64,000 nt of DNA from AP-15 sp963700185 (GTDB lineage: Bacteria; Pseudomonadota; Alphaproteobacteria; ATCC43930; CGMCC-115725): assembly GCA_963700185.1 (NCBI GenBank), contig CAVOWP010000004.1, positions 26,857 through 90,856 of the forward strand, written 5' to 3'. This document shows, piece after piece, positions 8,114-16,887 of this stretch; position 1 is the stretch's first letter; each line of letters begins with the position of its first letter. Position numbers and translations under genes: made by a program. The notes under the pieces are model-generated. The model had not been told where the DNA came from, ran no database searches, and saw nothing but the letters and a program-made list of their open reading frames with translations.

Positions 8114-8988
8114 TCAGCCGACCCGCACGAATTTGTCGACGCTACGGTTCTGCGTCAGACCGGCGTAGATGTCGCCCTTCGAGTCGACGCCGACGCCGTG
8201 GACGTGGCGGCTCTCCATGCGGGCGAGCACATTTCCTTGCCCATCGCGGACGCAGACATAGGCGGGGTTGCCGTCGTCTTCCTGCTCGGCGATGTAGAAA
8301 TTGCCGTCCTTGCCGCGGGTGATGTCGTTGGGGCCGCCCATGCCGGTCCACTGGCCGAGGAACTCGCCGTCGGGCGTGAAGATCTGGATGCGCTTGTTCG
8401 AGCGGTCGGCGACGTAGAGCTTGCCGTCGTCGTCGAAGGCGATGCTGTGCGGCAGGTGGAACTGGCCCTGCGCCTTGGCCCGGCTCCCCCCAGGATTTGA
8501 CGAGCCTTCCGTCGCGCGTGAAGCGGTGCACGCGGGCGTTGCGGTAGCCGTCGGTCACGTAGAGGTCGCCGTTGGGGTGGGCGATCATCTCGGTCGGGTG
8601 GTTGAACGGCCCCGCCGCGCGCTCCGCCAGCCAGTTGGTGACATTGCCGGTATCCGAATGCTGGCCGCGCGTGCCGAGCTCCAACGAGGAGCTTGCCGTC
8701 GAGTGTGAACGACTTCGCGACCGAGTCGGAGCGGTCGGTCGTGTAGACGGTGTCGCCGACGATTTTCAGGCCGTGCGGGTCGGTGACCTCGCCGCTGCCC
8801 CAGGCGCCGAGGTACTTGCCGTCGCGGTCGAAGACCACGACCGGCGGATCCTTGCGCTGGAACACGTAGATGCGGTCCTGCGCATCGGCCGCCACCCGGC
8901 TGACCAGCCCGAAGGTTTGCCCCGCGGGCAATTTGCAGAAATCGCGGATCAGCTCGTAACTGTATTCGCCTGCACCAGTCTGTGCCAT
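8114..8988 (-). pseudogene. NHL-repeat beta-propeller protein (peptidyl-alpha-hydroxyglycine lyase-like), two frameshifts
   Basis: The gene begins MAQTGAGEYSYELIRDF at 8988 behind AGGAAAAGG. Its coding content passes through three frames: 8988 to about 8690, about 8690 to about 8490, and about 8490 to 8114. Joined, it gives roughly 290 residues of NHL-type repeats (PHGLKIVGDTVYTTDRSD, HPTEMIAHPNGDLYVTDGY, PHSIAFDDDGKLYVADRSN, GPNDITRGKDGNFYIAEQ), a six-bladed propeller. Related proteins are annotated as peptidyl-alpha-hydroxyglycine alpha-amidating lyase-like, but most have no proven activity. The second break coincides with a run of six C, so a sequencing indel is possible there. If the breaks are real, the gene is dead. 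Confidence 0.75.
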
Positions 8989-9120
8989 GCCTTTTCCTCC
9001 CGAAAACGAGGACGTAAGAAACGGGGCTCCGCCCCGCGCGGAACGCGATTCCATTCTACACCGTTAGCACTCCGGTGGCGGCGCTCTGCCGCTGTTTGTG
9101 CATACTTCGCGGAGGTAGCG

Positions 9121-9466
9121 ATGCCAACAAGGTTCAAGGTTCTTTGCGATCGCCGTCGCGCTGGCGGCGGGCACGTCGAGCGCGGCGATGGCGCAATGTG
9201 CGCCGGGTTACTACTATGCCAACGGCGTCTGCCAGCCGGCCGGGGCGCCGGGTTATGGGAACCCCGTCTCCGGCGCAGTGTCCGGGGAGGCGGCCGGCGC
9301 AGCGCAGGGCTATGGCAGCGCCGGACCCGTTGGCGCGGTCGTGGGCGGCGCGCTTGGCACCGCTGGCGGTGCGCTTCAGGGCACCGCCAATATGTTCACG
9401 CCGCCGCCCGTAAGGTGCAACTACGGCTACACCTATTACAACGGGGCCTGCGTCCCAGCTCGCTAG
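9121..9466 (+). pseudogene. Second small secreted Gly-rich protein, frameshift in signal peptide
   Basis: From 9188 the frame reads MAQCAPGYYYANGVC, a linker, then GSAGPVGAVVGGALGTAGG and a Cys-containing C-terminal motif (CNYGYTYYNGAC). It is a paralogue of the gene at 7695 with an additional tail. The bases before 9188 encode a signal-peptide core (AIAVALAAGTSSAAMAQC), but they connect to the only plausible start (ATG 9121, MPTRFKV) only by removing one base near 9142. Either the signal peptide is broken or one base is a sequencing error. Its 3' end abuts the convergent thiolase. Confidence 0.6.
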
Positions 9467-9471
9467 CTTCA

Positions 9472-10660
9472 TCAATACGGGTCGCCGACAAAGATAAAAG
9501 TAGTGCCGGTCACGATCGGGGCGCTGGCGCCGACGAAGGAGACGTTGGCGTCCTTGACCTGGCGTGACCCGGCGCGGCCCGAGGCCTGCAGGGCGCCTTC
9601 GATGATGTGCCACAGGCCGTGGATGCGGCCGGTGCCGAGGCTGCCGCCAAAGGTGTTGAGCGGCAATTCGCCGTCGAGTTCGATGCGGCCGTCCTGGATG
9701 AAATCGAGCGCCTCGCCTTCCTGGCAGAAGCCGTAGGATTCGAGACCGTAGATCACCGAGGCCGAGAAGCCGTCGTAGATCTGCGCGACGTCGACGTCCT
9801 TCGGACCGAAGCCGGAGCGCTCCCAGGTCAATTTCGCCGAGCTGCGGCCGCCCTCCATGTAATCGGCGAGGCTGCCGATGCGGCCCGCCACCTCGAAGTG
9901 CAGCCGCTGGCCGTAGCCGGCGAGGTAGGCCGGCCGCGGCTTCAGGTCGCGCGCCCGCTCGGCCGTCGTCAACACGATCGCGACCGCCCCCTGCACCGGG
10001 ATGTCGCAATCGAACAGGCAGAACGGATACGCCACCATCCGCGAGTTGAGGTAGTCCTCGCGCGTCAGCGGCGTGCCGTAGAAATAGGCGTGCGGATTGT
10101 GCTGCGTGTGGCGGCGCTGCGTCACCGCCAAGGTCGCCATCTTCTCGCGGTTCTGGTTGTGCCGCTCGAGCCAGCGGGTATAGGCGACCGCCATGCCCTG
10201 CCCCGGGCCGCCGAAAGCCGTAGGGCGCGGTGAACTGCGCGGCGCCCTGCGCATAAGCGCCGGGCAGGTTCTGGTAGGTGCCGCGCGGGTTGTGCATCGC
10301 CCGCCACACCACCGCGTATTTGCACACCCCGGCGAGCAGCGCGTTGACCGCCTGCTGCACGGCGCCGCCGATGTTGGTCGTGCCGACCTGGATGTGCCAG
10401 GTCGAGATTCGGGCAATTTCAGCATCGCCATCATGCAGTTGACCGACACGATCGAGATGCCGTCGACCTCCGCGTGGCCCGGTCGCCGGCAGTTCCGGAT
10501 AGGTCGCCAGACCGTCGATGTCGGACATCTGCAGCCCCGAATCGGCGACCGCCTCCTTGACGGCGGTCAGCGCATGGGCCGCGAGCGGGATCTCGGCCGA
10601 GCGCGTGACTTTCGAAAAGCCGACGCCGCTGACCGCCACCTTGCACCGGTTCTCCCACAT
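9472..10660 (-). pseudogene. Thiolase-family (SCP2/lipid-transfer type) protein, frameshifted
   Basis: The joined product is about 390 residues. The start MWENRCKVAVSGVGFSKVTR and the IDGLATYPE block, the SVNCMMAML piece, the VNALLAGVCKYAVVWRAMHN piece, and the long final piece (KDVDVAQIYDGFSASVIYGLE, LPLNTFGGSLGTGRIHG) are in alternating frames. At least three indels are needed, between about 10480 and 10220. Relatives act with a DUF35 partner in thiolytic or retro-aldol steps on acyl-CoA or sterol side chains. The DUF35 gene lies just upstream, so the pair is probably one operon. The C-terminal NTFGGSLGTGRIHG region (Gly-rich loop, His) is intact. Confidence 0.8.
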
Positions 10661-10731
10661 CTGGCCTTCCCCTTACTCACCCGTACAAGCGTACATTTGG
10701 CGAATTGCCGGCGGGGCTCACCCCCTCGCAA

Positions 10732-10800
10732 CCCTCCCCCATCAAGGGGGAGGGCTCGGAAGGCTCGGCCGCGCACTCCCTCCCCCTCGATGGGGGAGGG
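10732..10800. repeat. Two adjacent 9-bp-stem hairpins
   Basis: CCCTCCCCC-ATCAA-GGGGGAGGG lies at 10732-10754, and the same stem with loop TCGAT lies at 10778-10800. The pair lies between the DUF35 and thiolase coding regions and may process or terminate the transcript. Similar CCCTCTCC palindromes occur near 15360-15490 and 20563-20590. Confidence 0.75.
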
Positions 10801-10829
10801 CTGGGGTGGGGGTCGATGCGGCACCGACC

Positions 10830-11252
10830 CCGCGAGGCGGAACTGCGGCAAGGTGATGTCGTCGTTCAGCTTCTCGAAGACGACCTCGACGCGCCGCCCG
10901 ACCTTCGCCTCGGTGTATTCGGCGCTTCCAAGAGGTTGCCGGCGAGCAATGCGCCGGGCGCATCGTCGAGCTCGACGATGATGCTGGCGTAGGGCACCGC
11001 GGACGCGAAGCGCTTGTCGCCGGTGTGATACATGATCGTGTAGGCGTAGATCGCCCCGGCGCCGCGCACCGGTTCGAATTTCAGATCGGTCGAGACGCAT
11101 TGGGTGCAGGTCGCATAGGGCGGGTGCTGGAAATGCCCGCAGCTCTGGCAGCGCTGCAATTCCAGAACGCCGCGCTTGGCCGCATCCCAGAACGGCTTCG
11201 TCCACTCGTTCGGCACCGGGATCGGCCGGGTCACCTTGCTCCAGTCGCTCAT
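10830..11252 (-). pseudogene. DUF35 OB-fold protein with rubredoxin-like zinc ribbon, one frameshift
   Basis: The start at 11252 gives MSDWSKVTRPIPVPNEWTKPFWDAAKRG. It is followed by the four-Cys zinc ribbon (CQSCGHFQHPPYATCTQC) and an OB-fold (GAGAIYAYTIMYHTG, VPYASIIVELDDAPGALLAGNLL). The frame changes near 10930, after which the family's end is recognisable (KVGRRVEVVFEKLNDDITLPQFRLA). No stop follows immediately in that frame, so the end given is where recognisable homology ceases. These proteins are partners of SCP2-type thiolases and of MaoC enzymes. Together with the next gene it suggests acyl-CoA side-chain degradation. Confidence 0.78.
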
Positions 11253-11307
11253 CGGCGGGATTATCCTCTCTCCGCGGGGAGCCCGGAGATATTGAAGGGA
11301 GAACGTC

Positions 11308-13920
11308 TTGGCGACGCAAGCAGGGATCGCGGCCGGGCCGGGAGAAATGATGGGCAATGCCGGACCCGGCATGCTGGCGGGCCTCAGGGTGATCGAAATT
11401 GCCGATGAGCGCGCCGAATATGCCGGGCTGTTGCTGGCCGGATTCGGCGCCGAGGTTATCAAGATCGAACCGCCCGAAGGCAACGCGACAAGGCGGATCG
11501 GCCCGTTCTTCGAGGACAGGCCGGGTCTCGAACGCTCGCTGTTCTTCTGGAACTACAACCGGAACAAGAAATCGGTGGTGCTGGATCTGGGCGAGGGCCG
11601 CGGGCAGGAGGATGTGCTGCGGTTGCTCGGCGGCGCCGACATCCTGCTCGATGCGAGCTGCGGCGCGCTGAATGAGGTCCTGGCCCACGATCGCGCTGTA
11701 CTTAACGCGCGCTTCCCGGCGTTGGTGACGGCGCGGATGACGCCGTTCGGCGACGACGGCCCATGTGTCGACTTCAAAAGCTCCGACCTGATCCACCTCG
11801 CGCTCGGCGGCGTGATGATGAATTGCGGTTACGATCCCGACCCGACCCTCGAATACGACACGCCGCCGATCGCGCCGCAGATCTGGCATGCCTATCACAT
11901 CGCCGGCGAGCAATTGGCGACCGCCATTATCGCCGCGCTGATCCATCGCGAGCGCACCGGCGAAGGCCAGGATGTCTCGGTGGCGATCCACGAGGCGGTG
12001 TCGAAGAACCCCGAGCAGGACATTATGTATTGGGTGATGCGGCGGGTGCCGCTGTGGCGCCTGACCAACCGGCATGCCGCCGAATTTCCCAACCACTCGC
12101 CGGGTATTTGTCATACCAAGGACGGGCGCTGGTTCATCACGCACGGCATGGGCGCGCGCGACCTGAAGAACCTCGTGCCGCTCTTGACCAAATACGGCGC
12201 CCAGGCCGATCTGCAGCCGCCGCCGCCGGATGCCGATTTGCGCGCGCGGCAGGTGCCCGGCACTGCCGGCAGTGACGAGACGCGGGCGCATATGCTCGAT
12301 GTCGTGCAGCGTTTTGTGCGCGCCTGGACCTATAAGGACATGCCGTGGCGCGAGGCGCAGGACGCCGGGCTCCTCTGGGCGCCATTGCGCAAGCCGCACG
12401 AGAACGCGCTCGACGAGCATTGGCTCGCCCGCAAAACCTTCGCCGATGTCGAGCACCCGGAGCTTGGCCGCAGCTTCCGCTATCCGACCAGCAAATGGCT
12501 GAGCAACAAGACCAGTTGGCAGGTCGGCCGCCGCGCGCCATTGCTCGGCGAGGATACCGAGGCGGTGCTCGGCGAGGTGGTCCGGCGCCCGAGAATACCG
12601 GCGCAGCCGCGCCGGGTCGAGAACCCGCGCCTTTCGGCATTGCACAACAAGCCGTTCCCGCTCCAGGGAATAAAGATCCTCGACTTCGCGTGGTTTCTCG
12701 CTTCGGCCGGCGGCACGCGGTTTCTCACCGCAATGGGCGCGGAGAGCTTTAAGGTCGAATGGAAGGACAACCCCGACACGCGGCTGGCGGCGATGGCGCC
12801 GGTCGGCGGCCGCGCCGCACGCGACGCGGCGACTGGCCCGCTGCCCGGAGTTCGCGACTCCGACATGGGCGGCCAGTTCAACAACAAGAATGCCGGCAAG
12901 CGCGGCATCTCGCTCAACATCCGCCATCCCAAGGGCCTCCAGATCGCCAAGGACATGGTGCGCATCTGCGATGTCGTGGCCGAGGGTTTCTCGCCCGGCG
13001 TTTTACAGCGCCTGGGCCTCGGCTACGACGTGCTGAAGTCGATCCGGCCCGATGTCATTTACATCCAACAGTCGGGCATGGGCGCGCACGGCACTTACGG
13101 GCGGATGCGCACGGTCGGCCCGGTCGCCGCGGCCTTTGGCGGCCAAGGCGAAATGTCGGGCCTGCCGGAGCCGGCAATGCCGGTCGGTTGGGGCTATTCC
13201 TACCTCGACTGGATGGGCGCCTATGGCTACGCGCTGGCGTTGCTCGGCGCGATCTATCACCGCGAGCGCACCGGCGAGGGCCAATGGATCGACGCCTCGC
13301 AATGCGAGTCCGGCATTTTCCTGACCGGCGCGACAATCCTCGACTGGTCGGCCAATGAGCGCACCTTCCGCCGCTACGGCAACCGCTCGCCGTACAAGGC
13401 GGCGGCGCCGCATGGCGCCTATCGTTGCCAAGGCAAGGACCGCTGGATCGCGATCGCCTGCTTCACCGATGACGAATGGCGCGCATTGGCGCGGGTCGCC
13501 GGGCATGGCGAATGGCTCGACGACCGGCGTTTCGAGTCATTGGAGCACCGGCTCCAGCATCAGGATTCACTGGATGCAGCGGTCGAGACCTGGACCCGAA
13601 CCCAAGACCGCTGGGACTGCATGATGAAATTGCAGCGCGCCGGGGTACCCGCCGGGGTGTGCCAGAACTCCGAGGACCGCGTCGATACCGACCCGCAGTT
13701 GCAGCACTTCAAGTGGCTGACCGAAGTAACCGGCACCAAGATCGGCACCTGGCCGATCTATGAATTGCCGATGAAGTTCAGCAAGACCCCCGCTCATATC
13801 GGCGGCCCGACCAATCGTGGCGCGCCGTGCTATGGCGAGGACAATATGTGGGTCTTGACCGAGCTGCTCGGCCGCACCCCGAGCGAAGTCGAGCGGCTCG
13901 CCGAGGATGGCGTCATCTGA
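11308..13920 (+). CDS. Two-domain CaiB/BaiF (family III) CoA-transferase
   Basis: The protein has 870 residues. Domain 1 (about 22-440) starts MLAGLRVIEIADERAEYAGLLL and has GAEVIKIEPPEG and candidate catalytic Asp160 in KSSDLIHLALGG. Domain 2 (about 455-865) starts LQGIKILDFAWFLASAGG and has FNNKNAGKRGISLNI, but its equivalent segment reads VGPVAAAFGG with no Asp. Family III enzymes move CoA between acids through an aspartyl-CoA thioester on an interlocked dimer. Here the two halves are fused, and probably one active site works. The TTG start at 11308 follows AAGGGAG; ATG 11347 is an alternative. It is divergent from the DUF35/thiolase pair with about 55 bp between, so all may serve one acyl-CoA pathway. 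Confidence 0.9.
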   Translation: MATQAGIAAGPGEMMGNAGPGMLAGLRVIEIADERAEYAGLLLAGFGAEVIKIEPPEGNATRRIGPFFEDRPGLERSLFFWNYNRNKKSVVLDLGEGRGQEDVLRLLGGADILLDASCGALNEVLAHDRAVLNARFPALVTARMTPFGDDGPCVDFKSSDLIHLALGGVMMNCGYDPDPTLEYDTPPIAPQIWHAYHIAGEQLATAIIAALIHRERTGEGQDVSVAIHEAVSKNPEQDIMYWVMRRVPLWRLTNRHAAEFPNHSPGICHTKDGRWFITHGMGARDLKNLVPLLTKYGAQADLQPPPPDADLRARQVPGTAGSDETRAHMLDVVQRFVRAWTYKDMPWREAQDAGLLWAPLRKPHENALDEHWLARKTFADVEHPELGRSFRYPTSKWLSNKTSWQVGRRAPLLGEDTEAVLGEVVRRPRIPAQPRRVENPRLSALHNKPFPLQGIKILDFAWFLASAGGTRFLTAMGAESFKVEWKDNPDTRLAAMAPVGGRAARDAATGPLPGVRDSDMGGQFNNKNAGKRGISLNIRHPKGLQIAKDMVRICDVVAEGFSPGVLQRLGLGYDVLKSIRPDVIYIQQSGMGAHGTYGRMRTVGPVAAAFGGQGEMSGLPEPAMPVGWGYSYLDWMGAYGYALALLGAIYHRERTGEGQWIDASQCESGIFLTGATILDWSANERTFRRYGNRSPYKAAAPHGAYRCQGKDRWIAIACFTDDEWRALARVAGHGEWLDDRRFESLEHRLQHQDSLDAAVETWTRTQDRWDCMMKLQRAGVPAGVCQNSEDRVDTDPQLQHFKWLTEVTGTKIGTWPIYELPMKFSKTPAHIGGPTNRGAPCYGEDNMWVLTELLGRTPSEVERLAEDGVI

Positions 13921-13958
13921 TCGTAGAACGGCAAATCGAGGCTAGCGGAGCGCTTCTA

Positions 13959-14330
13959 CTATTTCGTCTTGAAGGTGTATTTGCAACTTGGAGATACGAT
14001 TTCAGCCGTAAGGCTATTCCCTTGGATGTGCCCCGTCATCTGTACAACTCCCCTTCGCAAGCGGGCAGAGGCTTTGAACATTCCATTTTGATCAACCTTT
14101 CCGATTAATGAGGTGTTGAAGCGCGGGACATACTTAAACCGGACTTCGCCCCTGGATACCGTCAGAGGGTAAAGCGCTCCCAAAGGAGGCGTGGTGCAAT
14201 CACCACTCGTTTCTTTAGTGAGCGTAAGTTCTCCCATGTATTGGCCATCGAATTTAGCCGAGCCCTGCGCCCACGCGACGCTCCCCAACCCCGTGCCGAG
14301 TAGGAGGCCCAGTCCCAGCGATCTCAGCAT
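13959..14330 (-). CDS. Exported hypothetical protein
   Basis: This 123-residue protein starts MLRSLGLGLLLGTGLGSVAWAQ, a clear Sec signal peptide with a WAQ-type cleavage site near residue 22. The mature part is a small, probably all-beta domain with one pair of Cys (SGDCTTPPLG and SPSCKYTF). Periodic strand patterns (YMGELTLTKE, VVQMTGHIQGNSLTAEI) suggest a lipocalin- or barrel-like fold. I do not recognise the family. Position 14330 is preferred to the longer start because the signal peptide begins there. Base composition is more AT-rich than the flanks. Confidence 0.6.
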   Translation of the reverse strand: MLRSLGLGLLLGTGLGSVAWAQGSAKFDGQYMGELTLTKETSGDCTTPPLGALYPLTVSRGEVRFKYVPRFNTSLIGKVDQNGMFKASARLRRGVVQMTGHIQGNSLTAEIVSPSCKYTFKTK

Positions 14331-14479
14331 TCCGTTCTTCCCGTTAAGGTTTCGCTTGCAGGATACAAGATCTCCCGTCCGCGCGGTACCGCCCGGCACG
14401 AGTGTAAGCTAAGCTGGCCCGCGACGTGGTCCGGCAGCGTGTGTTTGCTGGCAGATCGAGGAAAGGCGGGAGGGAAGAC

Positions 14480-15265
14480 ATGTCGATATTGCAGGATAAG
14501 ATCGTGTTGGTGACGGGCGCGGGGGCGGGGATCGGGCGTGCCACGGCGCTCGCGATGGCCGAAGTCGGCGCCAATGTCGCGGCCGCCGACATCGATCTTG
14601 CCGCGGCGCAGCGGACCGCCGACCAGGCCGCCGGCAATGCGCGGCAGGCGATCGCGATCGAGGCCGATTGCGGCGACGTCGCGAGCATCGATGCGATGAT
14701 CGCGCGCACCGTCGCCGAATTGGGGCGCCTCGACGTCATCGTCAACAATGCGGGGGTCACGCGCTATGCGCAAATCATGGACCTGACCGAGGCGGATTGG
14801 GACCGCATCCACCGGGTCAACGCCAAGGGCGTGTTCTTCTGCCTGCAGCGCGCCGCCCGCGAGATGATAAGTCAGGGAAGCGGAGGCCGGATCATCAATA
14901 TCGCCTCGATCTCCGGACGGGGCTATCCCGGCGCCTCGAACGCCGCTTACGCCGCCAGCAAGGGCGCGGTCATCTCGTTGACTTGGATGGCGGCGCAGCA
15001 GCTTGGCCGGCACAACATCAATGTCAACGCGATTTGCCCGGGCGTGACCCGCACCGAGCTCGGCGCGCGCAACGCCGTAGAGCGGGCCGCCGAGCGCGGC
15101 ATCACGGTCGCCGAACTCAATGCCGAGGCCGAGGCACGCATTCCGATCGGCCGCGCCAATCAGCCGGAAGACATCGCCGCGATGGCGGTGTTCCTCGCCT
15201 CCCCCGCCGCCCGCAACATCACCGGCCAAGCCTATAATGTCGACGGCGGGCTGGTGCCGAGCTGA
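14480..15265 (+). CDS. SDR-family NAD(P)-dependent oxidoreductase
   Basis: This is a 261-residue classical short-chain dehydrogenase. The cofactor loop is TGAGAGIGRA at residues 13-22, and an Asp after strand 2 (AADIDL) favours NAD. The NNAG motif, the catalytic Ser in IASISGRG and the Tyr/Lys pair in YAASKGA follow in order. The C-terminus has the family's ITGQAYNVDGG. ATG 14480 follows a GGCGGGAGGG ribosome site. These enzymes oxidise or reduce alcohol/ketone groups, often 3-hydroxyacyl or sterol substrates. The location after the CoA-transferase is consistent with that but does not prove it. Confidence 0.93.
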   Translation: MSILQDKIVLVTGAGAGIGRATALAMAEVGANVAAADIDLAAAQRTADQAAGNARQAIAIEADCGDVASIDAMIARTVAELGRLDVIVNNAGVTRYAQIMDLTEADWDRIHRVNAKGVFFCLQRAAREMISQGSGGRIINIASISGRGYPGASNAAYAASKGAVISLTWMAAQQLGRHNINVNAICPGVTRTELGARNAVERAAERGITVAELNAEAEARIPIGRANQPEDIAAMAVFLASPAARNITGQAYNVDGGLVPS

Positions 15266-15356
15266 GACTCCGGCGCGTAGTGCCGGGAGGCAGCCGTCGT
15301 CTCAGCAAAAGGCGGAGGCCCAGGAGAGCCGTCGAAATATGCGGTGTTCAGCCGGG

Positions 15357-15492
15357 CCCCTCTCCGCCCTTCAGGGGGGAGAGGGAGGGGCCCGTCGCGC
15401 AGCGACGGGAGGGTGAGGTGGGCGGCGGCGCAGACTGGCTCGTTGGCCCCCCTCACCCCGCCCTCTCCCCCCGGCCGGCGGGGGGAGAGGGG
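15357..15492. repeat. Cluster of CCCTCTCC/GGGGAGAGG palindromes
   Basis: The 257-bp gap between the SDR and MFS genes holds a hairpin CCCCTCTCCGCC...GGGGAGAGG near 15357-15386, a CCGTCGC/GCGACGG hairpin near 15391-15408, and a further CCCTCTCCCCCC...GGGGGGAGAGG palindrome near 15462-15490. No coding sequence is supported here. The elements may be mobile intergenic repeats or terminators. Confidence 0.6.
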
Positions 15493-15522
15493 TAAAAACT
15501 CGGTCCGTATGTCGAGCCCCTC

Positions 15523-16776
15523 TTGAGGGTCCCCGCGCTTCCCAAACTCCTGAGCGGTCGGCTGCCGTTCTTTTATGGTTGGGTCATCCTCGGCTGCCTG
15601 TGCTGCGCCGGTTTCTCGCGGCAGGGGCCGGCGGTCGCCACATTGTCGATCTTTGTCGAACCGTTGACCCGCGAATTCGGCTGGTCGCGCGCCGCGCTCT
15701 CGGGGGCGGTGTCATTGGGCGGGGTGCTGGCGGCGCTGACCTCGCCGTGGATCGGCCCGCTGGTCGACCGGTACGGCTCGCGCGCGGCATTGTCCCTGGC
15801 AGTGCTCGTGACCGCAGCGGCGATGATGCTGCTGTCGGTGACCCAGTCGCTGCTGGTTTTTTATCTGCTGTTCTGCATCGCCCGGATGATTTGGGCCGGC
15901 CCGTTCGATCTCGCTATTTACAGCGCCGTGAATAATTGGTTCGTCGCCCGCCGCGCCTTCGCCACGTCGATCGCCACGGTGGCGCAGGCGGTCGGTCTCG
16001 TCGCGATGCCGCTGATCGCACAGCTCGCCATGCAGCAGAGCGGTTGGCGGTTCGGCTGGCTGGCGATCGGATCGCTGACCCTGGTTGTCGGCTTTCTGCC
16101 GGTCTGGCTCTTCATGGTGCGCCGGCCTGAGGATCTGGGGTTGCTCCCCGACCGGCAATCCGCGGCGGACATCGCCGGCCGTCAGCCGCTGCTCGACGAG
16201 CCGAGTTTCTCGCGCCGACAAGCCGTCGGCACCGCGGCGTTCTGGCTTCTGCTGCTGTACACCGTGCTGGTCTATCCGGTACAGGCCGGCGTCAGCCTGC
16301 ATCAGGCGGCGCATCTGATCGAACGCGGCGTGGCGCCGACAATCGCCGCGGCTATCGTCAGCACCTTCTCGCTGAGCTCGGCCCTCGCAAGCCTTGCTTG
16401 CGGGTTCCTGCCGCGCTCCTTGCCGATCCGCTATCCGATGGCGCTCATCGGCGTGCTCCTGACCCTCGCGACATTGCTGATGGTCGGAATATCGTCGGCC
16501 GGACAGGGATATGTTGCTGCCGCGATGTTCGGCTTTGGCATTGGCGGGCTTTTGACATTGCTGCCGATCGCCTGGGGCGATTATTTCGGCCGCGCGAATT
16601 ACGCGGCGATCCGCAGCGTCGCGCTGTCGGCTCAGGTGCTGGCCCAAGCGGCAGGCCCGCTGCTCTCGGGCGCGCTGCACGACTGGACCGGGAATTATAC
16701 GTTGTCCCTGCACTGCTTTGCCGTGCTCTCCGCGCTCAGCATCTTGGCGGCCCTCATGGCGCGCCGGCCGAAGTAA
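15523..16776 (+). CDS. MFS transporter (12-TM, oxalate/formate-antiporter-like)
   Basis: This 417-residue protein has about 12 hydrophobic segments. The first is FFYGWVILGCLCCAGF, and the loop 2-3 motif GPLVDRYGSRAAL matches the MFS signature G-x-x-x-D-R-x-G-R. The FYGW start and overall pattern resemble the oxalate:formate antiporter (monocarboxylate) branch. It would sit in the inner membrane and carry an organic acid. The likely start is TTG 15523, because an upstream ATG is closed by a stop. There is no neighbouring regulator. The substrate is unknown. Confidence 0.85.
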   Translation: MRVPALPKLLSGRLPFFYGWVILGCLCCAGFSRQGPAVATLSIFVEPLTREFGWSRAALSGAVSLGGVLAALTSPWIGPLVDRYGSRAALSLAVLVTAAAMMLLSVTQSLLVFYLLFCIARMIWAGPFDLAIYSAVNNWFVARRAFATSIATVAQAVGLVAMPLIAQLAMQQSGWRFGWLAIGSLTLVVGFLPVWLFMVRRPEDLGLLPDRQSAADIAGRQPLLDEPSFSRRQAVGTAAFWLLLLYTVLVYPVQAGVSLHQAAHLIERGVAPTIAAAIVSTFSLSSALASLACGFLPRSLPIRYPMALIGVLLTLATLLMVGISSAGQGYVAAAMFGFGIGGLLTLLPIAWGDYFGRANYAAIRSVALSAQVLAQAAGPLLSGALHDWTGNYTLSLHCFAVLSALSILAALMARRPK

Positions 16777-16887
16777 CCCTGTCGGGGAAGGGACCAGGAA
16801 GGCGAAGCGAAGCAGCACGTTCGCGCCGGCTGTTGCAAGTGCGGGCGGATGCACTATAATTCATCCGATCGGCTCGGGAGGTACGGC

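Noticed and set aside
10567..12927. 786-residue minus-strand frame opposite the CoA-transferase
   Set aside because: Most is an antisense shadow. Only its last portion (below about 10930) carries the frameshifted DUF35 end.
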